This document shows positions 1 through 10,280 of a DNA stretch of 64,000 nt, in pieces. The notes below the pieces were generated by a model. It saw nothing but the letters and a program-made list of their open reading frames with translations. It ran no database searches and was not told the origin of the DNA. The translations under genes were made by a program, and so were the position numbers. The stretch is from contig OV277869.1 of assembly GCA_922989275.2 (NCBI GenBank), forward strand, positions 41,648,189 through 41,712,188, given 5' to 3'. Each line of letters starts with the position of its first letter. Positions within the stretch are counted from its first letter, which is position 1. This DNA is from Gari tellinella (lineage: Eukaryota > Mollusca > Bivalvia > Cardiida > Psammobiidae).

Positions 1-497
1 TTCGTATAGGACATCTAGAAGTGTCACTATGCCAAATATCAATGCTCTGGCCACATTAGTTTCAGAGAAGAAGACGTTTGAAAATTTCACTATATAACTC
101 TATGTAAATCTGTGACCCCCGGGGCGGGGCCAATTTTGACCCCAGGGGCATAATCTGAACAAACTTGATAGAGGACCAGTAGATAATGCTATGTGCCAAA
201 TATGTAAGCTCTGGCCCTTCCAGTTTTTGACGAGAAGATTTTTTAAGATTTCCTTATTTTTTCACTTTGGTTGCCTTGGCAACCAGAGTTCTGCATTGTT
301 TTTAATTCTTTGAACAAATTTGAAAGAGCTTGACCCAAGGAACATTTCTGTAAAGTTTGGTTGAATTCTGTCAAGCCGTATAGGAGGAGATGTCATTTGA
401 AGCAATTGTTAACGACGACGGACGACTAACGACGGACGACGCCGGACACAGGGCCATCCCAATAGCTCACCTTGAGCCTTTGGCTCAGGTGAGCTAA
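1..497 (+). mobile_element. pearl/Helitron-like element, 3' part
   Basis: Enters from the left edge. It contains the body phrases GACCCCCGGGGCGGGGCCAA and CACTTTGGTTGCC seen again near 31160 and 31300, a GACGACGGACGA-rich stretch, and the terminal hairpin GCTCACCTTGAGCC/GGCTCAGGTGAGC followed by TAAAAA. No ORF. Confidence 0.7.
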
Positions 498-879
498 AAA
501 GAGAGCGGAGTCTCTGCCGGAGAGATACCGACCTAGCGACCAGCTAATGGTTGCTATGGCGTGTAACTAGGCTGAAATAAACATGCGCGATCTAATTTTT
601 AAAATATCCTTTAATAATAGATATTTAAGTAGCATTATTTATTCTAAATGTCTTATAAGCGTTCGTTAAGCACACAGCGACAGTTTACTGGGTAAAAGCT
701 TGACTTTGTAATCAACTCCGAAACATGTATATTGGACTACTTTTCATACCGCATATTATAGAGATTGAATGGCTGTTACATCCAGGATTACACCCATCAA
801 ACCTATTTGGCCGGTATATGATATATTCTTATACATGAAAACAAATCTGGTCAACATACAAATTAAATGGACAAGACAG
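498..879. other. unassigned stretch
   Basis: No ORF, hairpin or recognised repeat. It begins with a short GAGAGCGGAGTCTCTGCCGG palindromic patch next to the preceding element's end. Confidence 0.5.
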
Positions 880-2271
880 ACAAGAGGGCCTGAAGGCCCT
901 GATATCGCTCACCACTTGTAATGAAGCCTGATAGCTTTACCTTTGAATTTCACCCATTTTATTCTAAATCCATTCAAGTTTGTCGACCCACTGTAGTATA
1001 GTAGAGTACATCAAAGGCAGATAACTAGAGCCTAAACAATACTGAAATGAAGCCTTTTTCTAGCATTTCAAAGTATATCAAGGGCAGGTAACTATTGCCA
1101 CAATGATTACATTTCAACAATAATTGCACTCCTTCCAGAACCTATAGCTACATCCTTTGTGTACAAGTATAATGAAAATCCATTGAAAACTGTAGTTGCA
1201 AGAGAGTAAACGCTGTAAAATATGGCATTTTCAGCAATTAAAAGGTAGATATCTCTTGATCTATTTGTCCGATTCCAAACATAATCACCCTTTTTCAAAC
1301 TCTTATGGTCATATACAATCTGGGCAAGTTTGAGTGAGCTTGGATAAATATTGTGGCCTCTAGAGCGTAAACACTGTTAAATATATAATTTTTAGCAATT
1401 CAAAGGTAGATAACTTTTGACCTGTTGATCTGATTACAACCATAATTGAACTCATCCGAAGTCTTATGGTAATATACAATCTGAGTAAGTTTGAGAAAGA
1501 TTGGATAAAATGTGTGACCTCTAGAGTGTAAATAATGTTAAATATGGCATTTTCAGCAATTCAAAGGTAGGTAACTCTCGACCTATAAGTCTGATTTTGT
1601 CCATAATCAAACTCATCTGAACTCTTATAGTCATTTACAATCTGAGCAGGTTTGAGATAGATTGGATAAACATTGTGGCCTCTAGAGTGTAAACACTGTT
1701 AAATATGGCATTTTCAGCAATTTAAAGGTAAATAACTCTTGATCTATTTGTCCGATTTCAACTAAAATCGAACTAATTCGAACTCTGATGGTCATATACA
1801 ATCTTGGCAAGTTTTAGAAAGATTGGATAAATACTGTGGCCTCTAGAGTGTAAACACCGTTAAATATGGCATTTTCAGCAAATCAAAGGTAGATAACTCT
1901 TGATCTATTTGTCCGATTTCAACAAAAATCGAACTCATCCGAATTCTTATTGTCATATACAATCTTGGCAAGTTTTAGAAAGATTGGATAAATACTGTGG
2001 CCTCTAGAGTGTAAACAATGTTAAATATGGCATTTTCAGCAGTTCAAAGGTAGATAACTCATGACCTATTTGTCAGAGTTCAACCATAATCGAACTCATC
2101 CAAACTCTTATGGCAAAATACCATCTGAGCAAGTTTGAGAAAGATTGGATAAATATTGTGACCTCTAGAGTGTAAACACTAAAATTGTTGACGACTGACG
2201 ACGCACGTCGGACGCAGGACATTCAAGGATTGCAAAAGCTCACCCTGAGCTAGCTCAGGTGAGCTAAAAAA
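880..2271 (+). mobile_element. pearl-like element with about 161 bp tandem core
   Basis: Starts CAAGAGGGCCTGAAGGCCCT (a small hairpin) then GCTCACC, and ends AGCTCACC..GGTGAGCTAAAAA. The core holds about six tandem units with landmark CCTCTAGAGTGTAAACA recurring near 1353, 1513, 1674, 1837, 1998 and 2158, a period of 160-163 bp. This is the architecture described for bivalve pearl elements, now viewed as non-autonomous Helitron relatives (established knowledge, from memory). Confidence 0.75.
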
Positions 2272-2280
2272 ATATAAATA

Positions 2281-2446
2281 TAAGGAATAAACAACATATT
2301 TTTGCCGTTCACGCGGTATGAGCACATTAGCTTCGCAGGGTAAGTTTTTCCTAAACACCCTTCGGGCGTTTACGAAACTTGCCCCTTGCGAAGCTAATGT
2401 GTTCATACCGTCATGAACGGCAAAAAGTTGTTGTTTATTCCTATAG
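2281..2446. repeat. fold-back element, about 65 bp arms
   Basis: Left arm GGAATAAACAAC..GCCGTTCACGCGGTATG, right arm its near-perfect reverse complement ending TTGTTGTTTATTCC, with a short CCTTCGGG-like apex region. It is flanked by TATA-like sequence. Only one copy is seen here. Confidence 0.8.
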
Positions 2447-2730
2447 TATTCAAGCATTCAACTTCTGGCTATAAAAAGAAAAGAAACACTATTTTCAAGT
2501 CCATAAATTTTTTAATCAACGTCATTCCTTGATATAATTCTACATCTGACTGGACAAACTCCATTCACAGTTTTGCTCACAATTTCAAAACACAAAACAG
2601 AGAGAGAAATCACGACTGTAATCGGGTCACTGTTAACTAGACAGGTACATAGGAGGAATATAATGTCACATGTATAGACGACCACAGCTGTCCAGATAGA
2701 AGAGAAGTATCAACTTCTAATTTTATGTTG

Positions 2731-2981
2731 TTAACTCATTACCCCATAAATATGCCTTTTTACGCCTTTAATTTATTCCTTCACTCAAGAAAATACTCCC
2801 AATTTATGCAGTCATGAATATATATTACAAGAAATATTTTCTATGTTCTAGCAGAGGGTAGCTTGAAGCAGGCTGAAAGTAAAGCAGAATGTGCATTAAG
2901 CACATTCTGCTTTACTTTCAACCTGCTTTAAGTGGTCACCTGTTTTGAAAAATAGAATCAGGCTAAGGGGTAATGGCTTAA
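2731..2981 (-). mobile_element. MITE-A
   Basis: TTAACTCATTACCCCATAAA to GGGGTAATGGCTTAA with a class I hairpin at 2868-2933, apex GTGCATTAAGCAC. Its right TTAA is shared with the next element. Confidence 0.85.
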
Positions 2982-3201
2982 CCCTTTCAACCCTAATATC
3001 TCCTGTAGGTATTTATAATCAATTTGGACTCTTTTAGTACAGGCATTTTGAACCAGTCTTCTGTTACATTTTTTATGACAACATAAACCAATGAACATAT
3101 CAAACAGTGCAGGACCTGATCAGAGGGCTCCTATAGGAGCCCTCTGATCAGGGTCTACACTGTTTACACATGTAATCCCACGTAGGGTTGAAAGGGGTTA
3201 A
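2978..3201 (-). mobile_element. MITE-B variant
   Basis: TTAACCCTTTCAACCCTA inverted against TAGGGTTGAAAGGGGTTAA. Class II hairpin CAAACAGTGCAGGACCTGAT..CTGTTTAC. Outer arms differ from standard B between end and core. Confidence 0.8.
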
Positions 3202-3415
3202 TAATCATCAGAAACGTCTTTTCGGGACCATTCCAATGACCAGTCACAACATAGGACTTAGTTGTATTTGTTGACTGCTATGCATTAAAAGTTATATAGC
3301 AAAAGTAGCTGGATCCAAATCAATTATACAGCAAGAAAACATTGATTTTGAATTCAGTAACTTAACTGGAGAATGAGATATGAGCCATGCCATAACAAAA
3401 CCTGCCTTATTGCAG

Positions 3416-3667
3416 TTAACCCTTTTCCTGATAGAAGCGCCTTTTAGCGCATTTGATTTATTCCTCCACGCAAGAAAATTGTTCCAATTTATATAGATAT
3501 AAACATGTTCCAACAGAAATATTTTCTATATCCTGATAGATGATAGCTTAAAGCAGGCTGAAAGTAAAGCAGAATGCGCCCTCAGGCGCATTCTGCTTTA
3601 CTTTTAACCTGCTTTCAGTGGCCACTTCTTTTCAAAACTAAAAACAGGATATGGGGTATAGGGTTAA
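3416..3667 (-). mobile_element. MITE-A, GAAGCG-end variant
   Basis: TTAACCCTTTTCCTGATAGA followed by AGCGCCTTTTAGCGC, class I hairpin 3550-3616 with apex GCGCCCTCAGGCGC, ending TATAGGGTTAA. Confidence 0.85.
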
Positions 3668-3740
3668 AACTGTAGATCAAGGCCAGCCGCCGTGTCATAA
3701 GCTTGATCTACACTACTAGTATTTGACAACCCCAAGCATC

Positions 3741-3991
3741 TTAACTCTTTCCTCCCTGAAACATCAAATGGACATTCCCAGTTTCCATTTAAGTATAGTC
3801 CATTTCTGACTTTAAAGGGTTGTTTTTGTCAATGTTTTGCATTATGACAAACAGTGAAGACCCAGATCAGAGGGCTCCGAAAGGAGCCCTCTGATCTGGG
3901 TATTCACTGTTTGCATAGGACAAGTGCACTTTTCACATGTATACTGTTTGAAAAGGATGTCTAAATGCAGGACTACGGTTCAAAGCGTTAA
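3741..3991 (+). mobile_element. MITE-B
   Basis: TTAACTCTTTCCTCCCTGAA at the left and CTACGGTTCAAAGCGTTAA at the right, perfect class II arms CAGATCAGAGGGCTCC / GGAGCCCTCTGATCTG around a GAAA apex. Right TTAA shared with MITE-A. Confidence 0.87.
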
Positions 3992-4238
3992 CCCTTTACC
4001 TGATAGCCTATTTCCAGTATTGAAGATATGTGACTACTTAAAACAGGTTGAAAGTAAAGCAGAATGCGCCTTAAGGCACATTCTGCTTTACTTTCAGCCT
4101 GCTTTAAGCTATTATGTGCTAGAACAAAGAAAATATGCCCTATAATATATTTTCATGACTGAATAAATTGGAACTATTTTCTTTAGCGGATGAATAAATT
4201 CAATACGCTAAAAGGCGCTCCTATTGGGGAAAGGGTTA
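3988..4238 (+). mobile_element. MITE-A
   Basis: TTAACCCTTTACCTGATAGC to GGGGAAAGGGTTAA, class I hairpin 4035-4111, apex GCGCCTTAAGGCAC. Confidence 0.87.
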
Positions 4239-4409
4239 AGTAGTTTATGTAGCTGTATTATATACAGTACTTTGCAGTGTAGACCAAACTCAAATACTTG
4301 GGTTAGTACAATGTTGCAATGCAATACGGCAGGGTTTTGTCATGGCATGGCTCAAATATATTCATTAACCCTATACCTCTTTAGCAATAGGACACATCCT
4401 ATATATAAA

Positions 4410-4603
4410 TAGTCAAAACTCGATACTTCGAACTCGCTTAAATCGACCTAACCAGTATTTCGTAAGTTTCATTTCGAAATCGATCTCACTTAAATCGAAT
4501 ATACCCGTATTTCAAAGTTAAAACGTGGCTTAGCCAAGTTTTAACTTTGAAATAAGGGTATGTTCGAGCTAACGCGAGTTAGAAGTATCGAGTGTGGACT
4601 GTA
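4410..4603. mobile_element. MITE-H
   Basis: TA-flanked. Ends ACTCGATACTTCGAAC and GAAGTATCGAGTGTGGACTG are inverted; central hairpin TATTTCAAAGTTAAAACGTG / TTTTAACTTTGAAATA. Confidence 0.8.
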
Positions 4604-4989
4604 TCTATTTTGTTTTATGGAGTTGAGGACTATTATTTCGATTCGTCCTATGTGACAACTATTCCTCGGGACCTGTAGTAAGCAGTGCCCTATGACAGCG
4701 TGTATCAACAGGAAGTACCTCCATCACAGACCTTTAAGGTTCCTCACGAAACTCTGCGCCATATTTCTGCTTACACTGGGTTAATATATACACAGTATTA
4801 ACAAAGACCTACCAGCTAAGAAAATATGTACAATATCAACAATAGTTAGCACAGGGAATAATAGGGAAGAGCGAAAAAAATAAGGGAATGAAAAATATAC
4901 AGGTGCACTGTTTTGAAAGGATTGAATAGTGTGCATGTATAAAGGATACTATATATTGATTTGTTTTGGTACAGCCCAAACTGATATTT
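4604..4989. other. unassigned stretch
   Basis: No convincing ORF or repeat; ordinary AT-rich sequence. Confidence 0.5.
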
Positions 4990-5199
4990 CACCCACTTAA
5001 AGCAAGTTGACATTAAAGCAGAATGCGCCTTAAGGTGCATTCTGCTTTGCTTTCAGCCTGCTTTAAGCCACTATCTGCTACAATACAGAAAATATTTCTT
5101 ATGATAATGATCATAAATGTATAGATTGGAACTATTTTCTTTATAGTTGAGGAATACATCAAAGGCGTAAAAAGTTGTATTTATGGGGTAATGGGTTAA
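4990..5199 (+). mobile_element. MITE-A, left end lost
   Basis: Class I hairpin 5000-5070 (apex GCGCCTTAAGGTGC) and right end GGGGTAATGGGTTAA are present; the left TTAACCC end is gone. Confidence 0.8.
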
Positions 5200-5291
5200 G
5201 TGGTGATCTCCATTCTACTTCAATTAATTAATACTGAGATTGACTTGTGATTATGTTTGAAATGGTTGCTAACCACAGGTTGGACTGTAAT

Positions 5292-5548
5292 TTAACTCAT
5301 TATCCCCTGAAACTTCCAATGGATAATTCCAGTTTGCAATAAAGGCTGGTCCATTTTCGACTATTTAGGGTTGGTTTTTTTTATAATATATTACAAAATG
5401 ACAAACAGTGAAGACCCTGATCAGAGGGCTCCTGCATAGCAGGAGCCCTCTGATCAGGGACTTTCACTGTTTGCATAGAGCAAGACTATTAACAGGTACA
5501 CTTTTTGTAAATGACACACATATGCTTCACTAGGGCTCAATGAGTTAA
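5292..5548 (+). mobile_element. MITE-B
   Basis: TTAACTCATTATCCCCTGAA to GGGCTCAATGAGTTAA. Class II hairpin arms extend through CTGATCAGAGGGCTCCTGC / GCAGGAGCCCTCTGATCAG. Confidence 0.85.
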
Positions 5549-6047
5549 AGACAAGATAAAGATAGGACTAGGAAAGTCATTGTATGAAAGTTGTCGGGCT
5601 TGCAGAAAGTGATCACCTGGGTCAACACAGCTTTTGATTTTCTTCAGCCTTAATCATACACCCTACAATAACGAGTAGACTGGTTCCTATTCAAACATAA
5701 GAGTAACAATTCAAGATAACAACATGGTATCCAATCTAAATTCTCAACCACTTTGGAATAATTCCTAAGAATTGCAAACATACAGGAAAGGGCTTACATC
5801 AAAACAGTGTAAGGAGCACATGTCCCTTTATTGAACCTTACTATTTCCAAATAAGCCTAGCGCATAAAACACCAAAAGAAATGAACTATCAAAATTATGA
5901 TTTTAATGCATAGGAAATAATGTAGCAATTTTCAAAAAAAAAATTCTAAAGTCGGTTTCCTCATGACATGTTTATTTCATGTTATTCTCTTCTTTATATT
6001 CCCCCAAGGAAAAGTATACTGAAGAATCCAAAACCATCACTCCTTAA
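5549..6047. other. unassigned stretch
   Basis: No ORF or known repeat; poly-A run near 5933-5942. Confidence 0.4.
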
Positions 6048-6190
6048 ATGGGGAGTATTTCAAAATCTTAAATTTCTATGTCTCCACAAAATACTATGTT
6101 GTGACTACTCATTAGAATCGTCTCACAACATAGAATTTGTTAAAAAAAAGTCCTTAGCCCTGCAAAATATCAGAAAACTTGTCTGCAGAT
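6048..6190. repeat. MITE-E fragment
   Basis: GGGGAGTATTTCAAAATC and ACTCATTAGAATCGTCTC are E-specific, but the second hairpin arm has collapsed directly to CACAACATAG and the outer end is decayed. Confidence 0.6.
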
Positions 6191-6342
6191 TAAAAGAATC
6201 TGTTGTTTAGAGGTATAAGATCAGCAGACTCACAACAACAAAAGAATGATAGCACTTGTTACTGAATTGATAACAAAAGGATAGTTCTGTGACTGCTCTG
6301 TCAGGTACAAACAATTGCATAAAGAGAAGACATCGAGTTATG

Positions 6343-6528
6343 TACAGTGGAGAATCTGTTATTCTTTCCCGTTTAAACGCAAACGCAAAGCACTAAAACG
6401 TAGAAAAGAACAATTTTTGGACAATTCTGATAATTCTTGTTTATCTTGGTGGCAAACAGTTTGCACTGCAAATAATAGTTTTAGCGTAAACGCGTTTATT
6501 GGGAAAGAATAACAGATTCTCCACTGTA
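6343..6528 (+). mobile_element. MITE-D lacking its hairpin core
   Basis: Both ends (TACAGTGGAGAATCTGTTAT and its inverse) and TA flanks are intact, but the centre reads GGCAAACAGTTTGCACTGC where sister copies have about 55 bp of hairpin between the two GTTTG motifs. It is a clean core loss or a never-filled state. Confidence 0.85.
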
Positions 6529-6591
6529 GTGTAATGAAAGAACAAGACAATCTTATCCAACAACATAGTTCACACAGTTTTACTCCCTGGA

Positions 6592-6840
6592 CCCTTTACC
6601 CAATAACCCTTTTATGACATTAAATATAGGTTATCACTTAAAGCAGGTTGAAAGTAAAGCAGAATGTGCCTTAAAGCACATTCTGCTTTACTTTCAGCCT
6701 GCTTTATACTATCATTTGCTAGGCTATATAGAAATTTTTGTTACGGTCATTGTTTATGAGGGTATGAACTGGAACTATTTTCTTCAGCGGAGGAAAAAAT
6801 TAAATACGCTAAAAGTCGCTTCTATGAGGGAAAGGGTTAA
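6592..6840 (+). mobile_element. MITE-A
   Basis: Left end decayed (ACCCTTTACCCAATA), class I hairpin 6637-6708 (apex GTGCCTTAAAGCAC), right end GAGGGAAAGGGTTAA. Confidence 0.83.
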
Positions 6841-6929
6841 CAATGAAATAGAAAAGAAAGCAATACAGAAAACCTTGATGTTTCATCCACAAAAAAAGAA
6901 AATATTTTGAGAGTTTTTAAAAATGATTG

Positions 6930-7012
6930 CTTGAAGCAGGACAGAAATAAAGCAGAAAGCTCATGCAAGACCTGTGTGCTTTCTTTTCACCTTGCTTAAA
7001 GCTGCCACTTGT
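6930..7012. repeat. diverged class I hairpin (L-like)
   Basis: GCTTGAAGCAGGACAGAAAT pairs with TTTCACCTTGCTTAAAGC imperfectly; no element ends recognised. Confidence 0.5.
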
Positions 7013-7182
7013 CAACGCCCCCAAAACATCCCCTTTTAGTGTCATGGTATCAAGGTTTTATTGTACTTTCAAAATTAAAACAAAAATGTTTCTACAAGTA
7101 ATAGTTCTTTCTTAAAATGATCCACCAATTTTTTAAAGAATTCATTTTCTACCAAATCTGATTGATTTCAGGATAAGAGAGA

Positions 7183-7434
7183 TTAAACTATTACCTCTTA
7201 GCCTATTTCTTGCTTCGAAAACAGGTGACCACTTAAAGCAGGTTGAAAGTAAAGCAGAATGTGCCTTAAGGCACATTCTGCTTTACTTTCAGCCTGCTTT
7301 AAGCTACCATCTTCTAGGATATGGAAAATATTTCTTTTGGTGCATATTCTTTGCTGTATAAACTGGAACTTTTTTCTTCAGTGGAGGAATAAGTAAGAGG
7401 CGTAAAAAGGCGTTTTTAAGGGGTAATGGGTTAA
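7183..7434 (+). mobile_element. MITE-A
   Basis: TTAAACTATTACCTCTTAGC to GGGGTAATGGGTTAA; class I hairpin 7233-7303, perfect GTGCCTTAAGGCAC apex. Confidence 0.85.
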
Positions 7435-7473
7435 AATAAACTACTGAGTCCTAACAACAAGTATACTCATCAT

Positions 7474-7719
7474 TTAACCCATAGCCTGTTTCTAGTTTTG
7501 AAGACCGGTAACCACTTAAAGCAGGTTGAAAGTAAAGCAGAATGCGCCTTAAGGCGCATTCTACTTTACTTTCAGCCTGCTTTAAGCCACCATCTTCTTA
7601 GATGTAGAAAATAATTCTATTGGTACATGTTCATGGCTGTATAAAGTAGAACTATTTTCCATCAGTGGAAGAATAAATTGAATGCGCTAAAAGGTGCTTC
7701 TATGAAGGAAAGGATTTAA
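7474..7719 (+). mobile_element. MITE-A
   Basis: TTAACCCATAGCCTGTTTCT to GAAGGAAAGGATTTAA; the first end has lost the ATTACC box. Class I hairpin 7514-7588. Confidence 0.83.
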
Positions 7720-7751
7720 AATAGTGTACCAGTGAAGAGTACAGTTGTCCA

Positions 7752-7822
7752 ATGCAAACAGTGTAGACCTATATCAGAGAATATAAAGTATCCCTCTGAT
7801 CAGGGACTACACCATTTGTCAT
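7752..7822. repeat. diverged class II hairpin
   Basis: GCAAACAGTGTAGACC with CCCTCTGATCAGGGACTAC; B-type core with substitutions, element arms not recognisable. Confidence 0.55.
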
Positions 7823-7934
7823 TTGACGAGACAAAAAGTACTGCAGACATCGCCTTACAGAACTAATGTCGTCAAGTATGAGCCCTTTCCCCTGTTTTAG
7901 CACCATAGGACACCTTTACCCCTTATCCAGCATA

Positions 7935-8030
7935 TGCACCACAAAATAGAAGAGGCAGCTCAAGGCAAGATGAAAGTAAAACAGAGAGCTCCTAAAGATG
8001 CTGTTTGCTTTACTTTATCTTGCGTTAAGC
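7935..8030. repeat. diverged class I hairpin
   Basis: CTCAAGGCAAGATGAAAGTA versus CTTTATCTTGCGTTAAGC, apex AGCTCC..ATGCT. Confidence 0.5.
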
Positions 8031-8093
8031 AGTATTCTGTCTTAAACACAGTTAGACATAGGTGATTTGCCCTTCTTGCTGTGGAAAAAACAC

Positions 8094-8294
8094 ATTAACC
8101 CTTAGCCCGCCAAATAAATTGTCATCTGCTATATTTCTTGTCTGCTTCAAGTTTCAAAGTTGCTCAAAATTGCTGAAAATGTTGTCTGAGTGTCAAACAG
8201 CTTGGATCCGGATGAGACGCCGAGTTACTCGGCGTCTCATCCGGATCCAAGCTGTTTGCATATGGAGCTATAGTCGTGAGTGGCAGGCTAAGCT
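8094..8294 (+). mobile_element. MITE-C, right tip lost
   Basis: TTAACCCTTAGCCCGCCAAA start, class II hairpin GGATCCGGATGAGACGCCGA / TCGGCGTCTCATCCGGATCC, then GAGTGGCAGGCTAAG where the terminal GGTTAA should follow. Confidence 0.85.
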
Positions 8295-8630
8295 GTCACA
8301 TTTTTGTGAAACAGTCAATCCATGGTATTGTAACAGCAACTTAAAATTTTTATTTAATTATTGTGCGTTTAGCTTCATTATTATATGCCTTCGAATGATA
8401 TCGAGTGTTTCCGCGTGTATCTGCTCAGTAAAATACAAGAGTCTGTATCAGCCACCTTGTATTTTACTCTGACGTCGCTTTCGATTTAACGTGACGTCAT
8501 TTACGTACATGTACGAGTGCCGCGTTAATCTTTGTGGCATACAAAATTCTTTTTCTGCTTCAAATAACTAATAAATTTTGGATATAAAATTATTTAAACA
8601 ACTATTTAGTTGTTTCTGGTTTGTATTCAA
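8295..8630. other. unassigned stretch with small inverted repeat and CRE-like site
   Basis: A 14 bp inverted repeat (CAGTAAAATACAAG at 8426 with its complement near 8456) and a consensus CRE-like TGACGTCA at 8492-8499. No repeat family assigned. Confidence 0.4.
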
Positions 8631-8815
8631 GGCATATAATAAACACATTACCAGTTGGCAGTGCGCAACAGAGTGTTGCATTTAGCTCTCGACGTTTTTG
8701 GCGGAAACAACCAAGGCGCTCGTCAGATCGGCTATTTCCACCAAAAACTTCTCAAGCTAAATACATCACTCTGTATCGCTCAGTCAACTGGTAATGTGTA
8801 TTTATCATAACATGC
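8631..8815. repeat. fold-back element
   Basis: CATATAATAAACACATTACC.. at the left is matched by the reverse complement of CTGGTAATGTGTATTTATCA at the right, about 50 bp arms with mismatches. Confidence 0.7.
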
Positions 8816-8868
8816 CTAAAATCTAATGTTACCTGTATTCCATGCATTGAAATCTCTAACAACGTTAT

Positions 8869-9078
8869 ACAGTGGTGAAAACACTACTCTTTCCCTTTTA
8901 AATGAAATGCAACAAATGGAATGCGGTAAAACATAGAACAGAACAATTTCTCGTGGACATTGAAAATTGTTTAATGTCAAAACAGTTTGGAGCCTTATCC
9001 GATGGGGCATCTGATCTGAATCATTTCTTGACACAAATACATTTGTCCAGGAAATAATAGCGTTTTCCCAGCTGTATG
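8869..9078 (+). repeat. diverged MITE-D
   Basis: TACAGTGGTGAAAACACTAC, then AAAACATAGAACAGAACAAT and AAACAGTTTGGAGCCTTATC follow the D order, with a decayed second arm and right end. Confidence 0.6.
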
Positions 9079-9131
9079 ACACTTTTGGTCACATTGAACC
9101 CTAATGACGAGTATACTCGTAATTTACAAAC

Positions 9132-9210
9132 GATATACAGTAGAACCTCTCTATTACGACCACTAAATTGTGTTAAATATTAGTCGTTTAAGACAGGTGA
9201 CTGCTTAAAG
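9132..9210 (+). repeat. MITE-F left half
   Basis: TACAGTAGAACCTCTCTATT..GACAGGTGACTGCTTAAAGC, then breaks off at the start of the hairpin. Confidence 0.75.
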
Positions 9211-9250
9211 CGCACTTTTTGTAATTTTTGCAATTTATCGACAATTTAAC

Positions 9251-9503
9251 TTAACCCTTTACCTGATAGAAGCGACTTTTAGCGCATTTTAATTAATTCC
9301 TCCGCTAAAGAAAATAGGTCAAAATTATAAAGGCATGAACATGTTTAATAAGAAATATTACTTATATACTAGCAGATAGTGTCTAAAAGCAGGTTGAAAG
9401 TAAAGCAGAATGCGCCTTAGGGCGCATTCTGCTTTACTTTCAACCTGCTTTAAGTGGTCACCTGCCGTCAAATCTAGAAACAGGCTATTAGGTAAAGGGT
9501 TAA
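9251..9503 (-). mobile_element. MITE-A, GAAGCG-end variant
   Basis: TTAACCCTTTACCTGATAGA to TTAGGTAAAGGGTTAA; class I hairpin 9385-9452, apex GCGCCTTAGGGCGC. Confidence 0.87.
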
Positions 9504-9760
9504 TATGAAACTAGAATTTACCATTTGAAGTTATTATTATTATACAAGATTTATATAGCGCTCTTTTCAAACAGTGGTTGTGTGGTCAAAAAGTTTCATG
9601 GATCAAGGAGCTATAAATCTTATTACATCAGCAATTGGAATGGTTGAGATATGAATACTGACAGAAGTGATCAAATCATACACTGCAACATGACAACAAA
9701 ACAAGAATATATCCCTGATGCCATTACTCTGGGTACCCTTTACATAACAAACAAAGTCTG
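9504..9760. other. unassigned stretch
   Basis: Contains a short TTATTATTATTATAC patch; nothing else recognised. Confidence 0.4.
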
Positions 9761-10006
9761 CATTACCCCATAGCCTGTTTTTAGTTTGACAACAAGGTGC
9801 TACTTAAAGCAGGTTGAAAGTAAAGCAGAATGCGTCTAAGGACTCATTCTGCTTTACTTTCAGCCTGTTTTAAGCAAAAATATGCTAGAATATAGAAAAT
9901 ATTTCTTATGGTACACAAATTCATAATTGTGTAAAATGGAACTATTTTCTAGTGAATGAAGCAATTAAAGGTGTAAAAAGGTGTTTTGAAGGGGTAATGG
10001 GTAAAG
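9761..10006 (+). mobile_element. MITE-A
   Basis: CATTACCCCATAGCCTGTTT to GGGGTAATGGGTAA; terminal TTAA decayed at both tips. Hairpin 9801-9872 with apex GCGTCTAAGGACTC. Confidence 0.8.
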
Positions 10007-10169
10007 GCGTAAAAAGATATATCTGGTGAGTAACGGGTATATGAGAGTTAAATGCCGTTACTGATGTGCACACTATACAACACTCAGTATCTAATGTTTG
10101 CTGGACTAATTAATATACATGTAAGTATGTAGATATATAGTCAACCTTGTTTTAGTGGCTGAATTAGTG

Positions 10170-10245
10170 TCCAAGTGTCAACAGTTTGGAACCAGCAAGA
10201 TTAGGCCCAACAATTGCCACGGCCTGATCTGGACCCAAACGGTTT
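10170..10245. repeat. diverged class II hairpin
   Basis: GTCAACAGTTTGGAACCAG and TGGACCCAAACGGTTTGC are the outer arms; the inner arms have diverged. Confidence 0.5.
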
Positions 10246-10280
10246 GCAAAGAGATATTAGATTCAGTACTCTGCAATACG

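Noticed and set aside
1..497. Rho-independent terminators at GCTCACCTTGAGC hairpins
   Set aside because: Hairpin plus TAAAAA fits a transposon tail repeated in several copies; no bacterial context.
8062..8472. 136-codon plus-strand ORF
   Set aside because: It reads through a MITE-C hairpin and flanking repeat; the same peptides ([20 protein letters not shown]) recur wherever MITE-C occurs.
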